Source: Metridium senile
Taxonomy: Eukaryota; Cnidaria; Anthozoa; Actiniaria; Metridiidae
Reading direction: 5' to 3'
DNA length: 64,000 bases
Assembly (NCBI GenBank): GCA_949775045.1
Contig: OX459098.1
Location: 12,248,741-12,312,740 of the forward strand
Shown here: positions 60,701-64,000 of the stretch, piece by piece
Layout: every line of letters starts with the position of its first letter
How positions within the stretch are numbered: position 1 is the stretch's first letter
Notes under the pieces: generated by a model
Databases searched by the model: none
Seen by the model: only the letters and a program-made list of their open reading frames with translations
What the model was told of the DNA's origin: nothing
Made by a program: the position numbers and the translations under genes

Positions 60701-62284
60701 ACACGCTAATGAAAACAGAGATGCGTTTGGGAGAATTTGAGAGCAGATCAGTCCAAACAAGTGACAAAGTCTTGTGTTTGGAACTGCTCGAGAATTCTCC
60801 CAAACATATTGAGGTTTTCATAAGCCAGTGAAAAAACAGAAGACGTGTTTCATTTCTTTTATAAAATAACAATTGCGCAAAAAGACGAAAAAAATGCCCT
60901 TTTATTCGTTTGACAATGTCATTTCTCCCTATGTTGCATTTCATCGAAAAATGACCAATAAGCACGCGGGAAAGATTAAAACAACCGACCATTGAATGAG
61001 CATGCGTGCTTGAAAATGGCGTGGGTGTGTTTCATGCTCTCATGAAACACGGTTGTTGACCAATCAACGTGTGCGTACTATCCCAATTATTTTATAAAAA
61101 ATATTACCTGTGCTGTGATCTTGTTACTCGAAGCTGTATACTGTGCCTTTTGCTTCATGCGCTCCTGCTGAATCTCATCTCTAGAAATAGGACCAAATCC
61201 GTATTAAATCAACACTCCCCATTATTACACAATCATAAATATTACTTCATCTTTATCAACATTTTACTGTCATCACCACCTTCTTCATCATTATCAGCAG
61301 TGACAGCAGCAGCACAATACATCATCATTATCTGCAGCAGCAACACCATCATCACGAATATAATAAATTATAATCAATATACTAACACCATTATCATCAT
61401 TATGATTTTACCTCATTTCCTTCAGTTTGTTAGCAGCATTCAAAGACTGCTTTTTCTCATCTATGATAGCTTGTTCTTTCTCTTGTAACTGCTTCTTTAG
61501 CATCTCAGTATCATCACCCTTGGTGGTTGACTGGAAAAGAAAAAACGGAAAATGACATACTGCTATTTGCACTTGAGCGTGCTGCACGCCAAATCAATTT
61601 GTGATTGTATCTCAAGATATATAGCACTGTTGATTATGTTGTAAACACCACTTATAAAATTCATGCGAATTTTACAAAAATAAATCATGTCCATGAAGAG
61701 TTATGTAAATCTCATACAGATTTCGTCCTGATTTACAGAAGTTTCAATTTGAACTTTCTCAGCCAAATTTACTTTTATCCTGACAATTCAAATAAAATAT
61801 GAAACTAACTTTGGATTTTCATAAGTACTATACAATATTTGTGTCTGATCTGTATGCATATACAGATCAGCCACTCATATTGTATACACCTAATCCAAAA
61901 AACGTTGTCTGGTCCGCCGCACAGTCCTCGCGCCAAGACTGTGAAAGATATTGGTTATATCTAATCAGTAATTAATTTATTTGCATGTTCACACTCTAGT
62001 GTGGTACTTTTTTCAACGAAATAGTGTTGTGCCTACTTTTATTTTCTTGTTTTATCACTCTCATCAAAATATTCACTGTGTTTTCCTTCACGGTCTTGGC
62101 GCGAGGACTGTGTGGCGGACCCGACAACGTTTTTTGGATTAGGTGTATATTGCTTATCATTGTACCTTCCATTGGGCGTTATCTCCCTGCTTGTTCAGTA
62201 GAACATCAATCAAGTCCTGCAGTTCAGTTGCATTCAAATTGGCTGTCTTTACAGAGTTCAACAAACTCTTGCTGCTCATCTCAC
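36773..62284 (-). CDS. RRBP1: ribosome-binding protein 1 / kinectin family protein (5' end outside window)
   Basis: ER-membrane coiled-coil protein of the p180/kinectin family, linked to ribosome and kinesin/microtubule binding. Exons: 62284-62166, 61530-61412, 61180-61108, 59224-59034, 58355-58187, 55627-55319, 54677-54648, 54296-54265, 54195-54084, 53157-53062, 52134-52103, 50924-50816, 49947-49852, 48654-48623, 48123-48015, 47715-47620, 47515-47471, 46923-46876, 46771-46706, 45985-45890, 45447-45355, 45200-44748, 43176-43087, 41466-41431, 40313-40242, 39598-39545, 36820-36773. Phases chain; about 941 aa visible. Diagnostic blocks: repeated KNWKAM, VLTTLYPEITVESS then FEKWLAEFHKQAKEV, SEISSWEKKLESAL, and a short Ser-Val C-terminus. 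Nearly all is heptad-like coiled coil. The transmembrane N-terminus is absent and probably lies right of 64000. RRBP1 versus KTN1 cannot be settled. A three-exon cassette is tandemly duplicated. Confidence 0.87.
36903..37042. mobile_element. foldback element (CTTATTGACTGAGT)
   Basis: CTTATTGACTGAGT with GGGCCGTACGGGAAAATATT at the left pairs with AATATTTTTCCATACGGCCC and ACTCAGTCAATAAG at the right. GAGCGCAGCGAGG in the loop also occurs as GAGCGCAGCGAATG in the foldback at 40932-41044. Confidence 0.9.
37252..37463. mobile_element. foldback element (ACAGTGCGAATCAAAA)
   Basis: AGAAATATTTTAGAAATTGT pairs with ACGATTTCTAAAATATTTCT, flanked by ACAGTGCGAATC and GATTCACACTGT, and GAACAACTC pairs with GAGTTGTTC inside. 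Confidence 0.9.
37501..37680. mobile_element. foldback element (AACATGCTAATGAGCT)
   Basis: ATAACATGCTAATGAGCTT and AAGCTCATTGGCATGTTAT are inverted; the left arm itself contains a second AACATGCTAATGAGCT copy, as the right contains TAGCATGTTAT. Confidence 0.75.
38119..38491. mobile_element. foldback element (TTGAAGTG..CCCCCCAAGTTTGA)
   Basis: CCCCCCAAGTTTGATGTCT at the left mirrors ATATCAAACTTGGGGGG at the right; AGCATTTTGTCGGCC pairs with GGCAGACAAAATGCT, and GAATACTGGGAAC pairs with GTTCCTAGTATT. Confidence 0.9.
40932..41044. mobile_element. foldback element (TATATAAAAAACGAGCAGC)
   Basis: TATATAAAAAACGAGCAGC and TGTTTTATCAAGGATAAAAA pair with TTTTTGATCCTTGATAAAACA and GCTGCGAGTTTTTTATATA; the loop holds CGAGCGCAGCGAATG. 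Confidence 0.9.
42450..42665 (+). repeat. 108-bp direct tandem duplication
   Basis: Two essentially identical copies (starts 42451 and 42559) run from TGTAGTTAGTTTTCAGG to CCATACAATTAAAACA. Intronic. Confidence 0.95.
42690..43065 (+). repeat. four-unit tandem array with alternating subunits
   Basis: GGTTTTCACC recurs at 42711, 42799, 42885 and 42973. Units alternate between ACACAAAAGG and ACACACACATGG variants, giving a 174-bp higher-order period. GCTAGCACAAGTCATGCTAGC forms a small inverted repeat in each unit. Confidence 0.92.
43620..43830 (+). repeat. about 40-bp tandem array (ATACCCACAAATATT)
   Basis: About six units of GACGATATCTAGTTACAAT and ATACCCACAAATATTAACT. Confidence 0.9.
46366..46500. 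mobile_element. foldback element, ATTCAACAAC ends, copy 2
   Basis: ATTCAACAACAAATATT at the left pairs with AATTTTGTTGTTGAAT at the right. It shares ends and inner blocks with 14179-14349. Confidence 0.8.
47982..50685 (-). repeat. tandem segmental duplication, copy A (three RRBP1-like exons)
   Basis: Copy A contains exons 49947-49852, 48654-48623 and 48123-48015 plus their introns. It is colinear with copy B at 50783-53911 and nearly identical in exons and most intron sequence. Both copies begin, on the plus strand, with TTTTTTGAA followed by TAG and TGTATAC, which resembles a foldback-element terminus. Confidence 0.95.
48700..49300 (+). repeat. CAAACAAATCAAC low-complexity tract
   Basis: AAAC/AATC-type degenerate array in an intron of the RRBP1-like gene. 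The paralogous tract in copy B (about 52190-52530) is about half as long, so it has changed length since the duplication. Confidence 0.92.
50976..51132. mobile_element. Tigger-like MITE inserted in copy B
   Basis: TGGTACCTCTACTAAAGTGG at the left mirrors TTTAATAGAGGTACCACTGTA at the right with mismatches. Copy A reads GGTAAATATAACTGAATAAC across the same point, so insertion at a TA-like site is visible. Confidence 0.85.
51206..51508 (+). mobile_element. dispersed repeat inserted in copy B (related to 61665-61886)
   Basis: This block is absent at the matching place in copy A. It shares TCATACAGATTTCGTCCTGA, TATACAATATTTG and GATCTGTAT blocks with 61665-61886 in the same orientation. No ORF. 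Confidence 0.8.
51593..51841. mobile_element. foldback MITE (GGGACTGGTCATAAAGT) inserted in copy B
   Basis: GGGACTGGTCATAAAGT at the left mirrors ACTTTATGACCAGTCCC at the right; the interior is rich in GGCCCACCCC. Copy A lacks it. Confidence 0.9.
55047..55287. mobile_element. foldback MITE (TTAAGGGACAGACCATTA)
   Basis: TTAAGGGACAGACCATTA at the left mirrors TAATGGTCCGTCCTTAA at the right, with G and C tracts inside (TTTTTGAGGGGGG and CCCCCCTCAAAAA). It lies 30 bp from an RRBP1-like exon. Confidence 0.92.
55935..57870. mobile_element. 1.94-kb giant foldback (TTAAGGTGGCTCGAC)
   Basis: Two arms of about 930-945 bp are near-perfect inverted copies. TTAAGGTGGCTCGAC starts the left arm and GTCGAGCCACCTTAA ends the right, with TTAA at both ends. 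The loop is only about 60 bp, at about 56881-56941. Both arms contain the same short frame (MQYLKHQNKLQSMPELAMEI), read outward. No transposase is visible. It lies in an intron of the RRBP1-like gene. Confidence 0.95.
57885..58171. mobile_element. foldback MITE, TATACACC group, sister of 15844
   Basis: TGTACACCTGTTTCC..GGTTGTC at the left pairs loosely with GACAACGATGAAATAGGTGTATA at the right. The inner CTGCAAAGGATGTCAG pairs with ACATCCTTTGCAG. Same interior as 15844-16130. It begins 15 bp after the giant foldback. Confidence 0.85.
59260..60520. other. intronic block, possibly an old element
   Basis: No exon seen. CTGTAGCAAATG at about 59341 and CATTTGCCACAG at about 60484 are in inverted orientation, and CAAACACTTCGACATA occurs twice (about 59767 and 60156), which suggests a degenerate 1.1-1.2 kb element. 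Support is weak. Confidence 0.35.
60669..60865. mobile_element. foldback element (AAATACGTCTTCTGTGTTTT)
   Basis: ACGTCTTCTGTGTTTTCAC at the left mirrors GTGAAAAAACAGAAGACGT at the right, and TTTGGGAGAATTTGAG pairs with CTCGAGAATTCTCCCAAA. Confidence 0.9.
61665..61886 (+). repeat. dispersed repeat related to 51206-51508
   Basis: It shares CTCATACAGATTTCGTCCTG, ACTATACAATATTTG and TGATCTGTAT blocks with 51206-51508 in the same orientation. It directly abuts the foldback at 61883-62150. Confidence 0.8.
61883..62150. mobile_element. foldback MITE (TATACACCTAATCCAAAAAA)
   Basis: TATACACCTAATCCAAAAAA with CGTTGTC at the left pairs perfectly with GACAACG and TTTTTTGGATTAGGTGTATA at the right. The inner CAGTCCTCGCGCCAAGAC and GTCTTGGCGCGAGGACTG are also perfect complements. 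It lies 16 bp from RRBP1-like exon 62284-62166. Confidence 0.95.
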
Positions 62285-62316
62285 CTAATAAATAAATAAA
62301 AATTAGATGTTTTACT

Positions 62317-64000
<1,684 letters not shown>

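Overview
The window is animal nuclear DNA. It has intron-rich genes with GT..AG introns, AT-rich non-coding sequence, and a very dense load of short foldback (MITE-like) elements and minisatellites. Proteins read from spliced exons are closest to conserved metazoan families. Two features suggest an early-branching invertebrate, most likely a cnidarian such as an anthozoan: a tandem pair of orphan-looking rhodopsin-class GPCRs, and many foldback repeats of the kind I associate with coral and anemone genomes. That placement is inference. Nothing prokaryotic or viral was recognised.

Layout. 32-1318 (-): first three coding exons of BRF1, the TFIIIB subunit of RNA polymerase III. 3929-6291 (-): a four-exon secreted or membrane protein resembling C16orf89 (UPF0764). 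7476-8945 (-) and 10445-11621 (+): two paralogous class A GPCRs, head to head, with an identical phase-1 intron in TM1. 12499-29243 (-): a complete 18-exon BAZ1A/ACF1 orthologue (WAC, DDT, WHIM/WSD, two PHD fingers, bromodomain; about 1821 aa). 31070-35186 (+): MRM2/FTSJ2, the mitochondrial rRNA 2'-O-methyltransferase, divergent from BAZ1A; its first exon is not resolved. 36773-62284 (-): at least 27 exons of a ribosome-binding protein 1/kinectin family coiled-coil gene, whose 5' end lies beyond the window. 62285-64000: probably an intron of that gene.

The genes belong to unrelated pathways (Pol III transcription, chromatin remodelling, mitochondrial ribosome biogenesis, ER coiled coil, signalling), as expected for a eukaryotic neighbourhood; no operon logic is present. 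Exon junctions were worked out by hand from consensus splice sites, reading phase and family homology. Phases chain without conflict through every gene reported.

The most striking structure is repetitive. About 30 foldback elements are present, including a 1.94-kb near-palindrome at 55935-57870 and a group of foldbacks with unrelated interiors that share one terminal motif (TATACACCTA). Several local duplications involve coding exons and splice sites: a three-exon cassette in the RRBP1-like gene duplicated as a 2.7-3.1 kb tandem, the 3' end of BAZ1A exon 11 amplified as a 105-bp minisatellite, the 5' end of BAZ1A exon 9 duplicated next to a MITE, a decayed copy of a GPCR exon start, and a 66-bp in-frame triplication in the C16orf89-like gene. 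The two copies of the RRBP1-like cassette differ by three insertions, so one copy serves as an empty site for the other.
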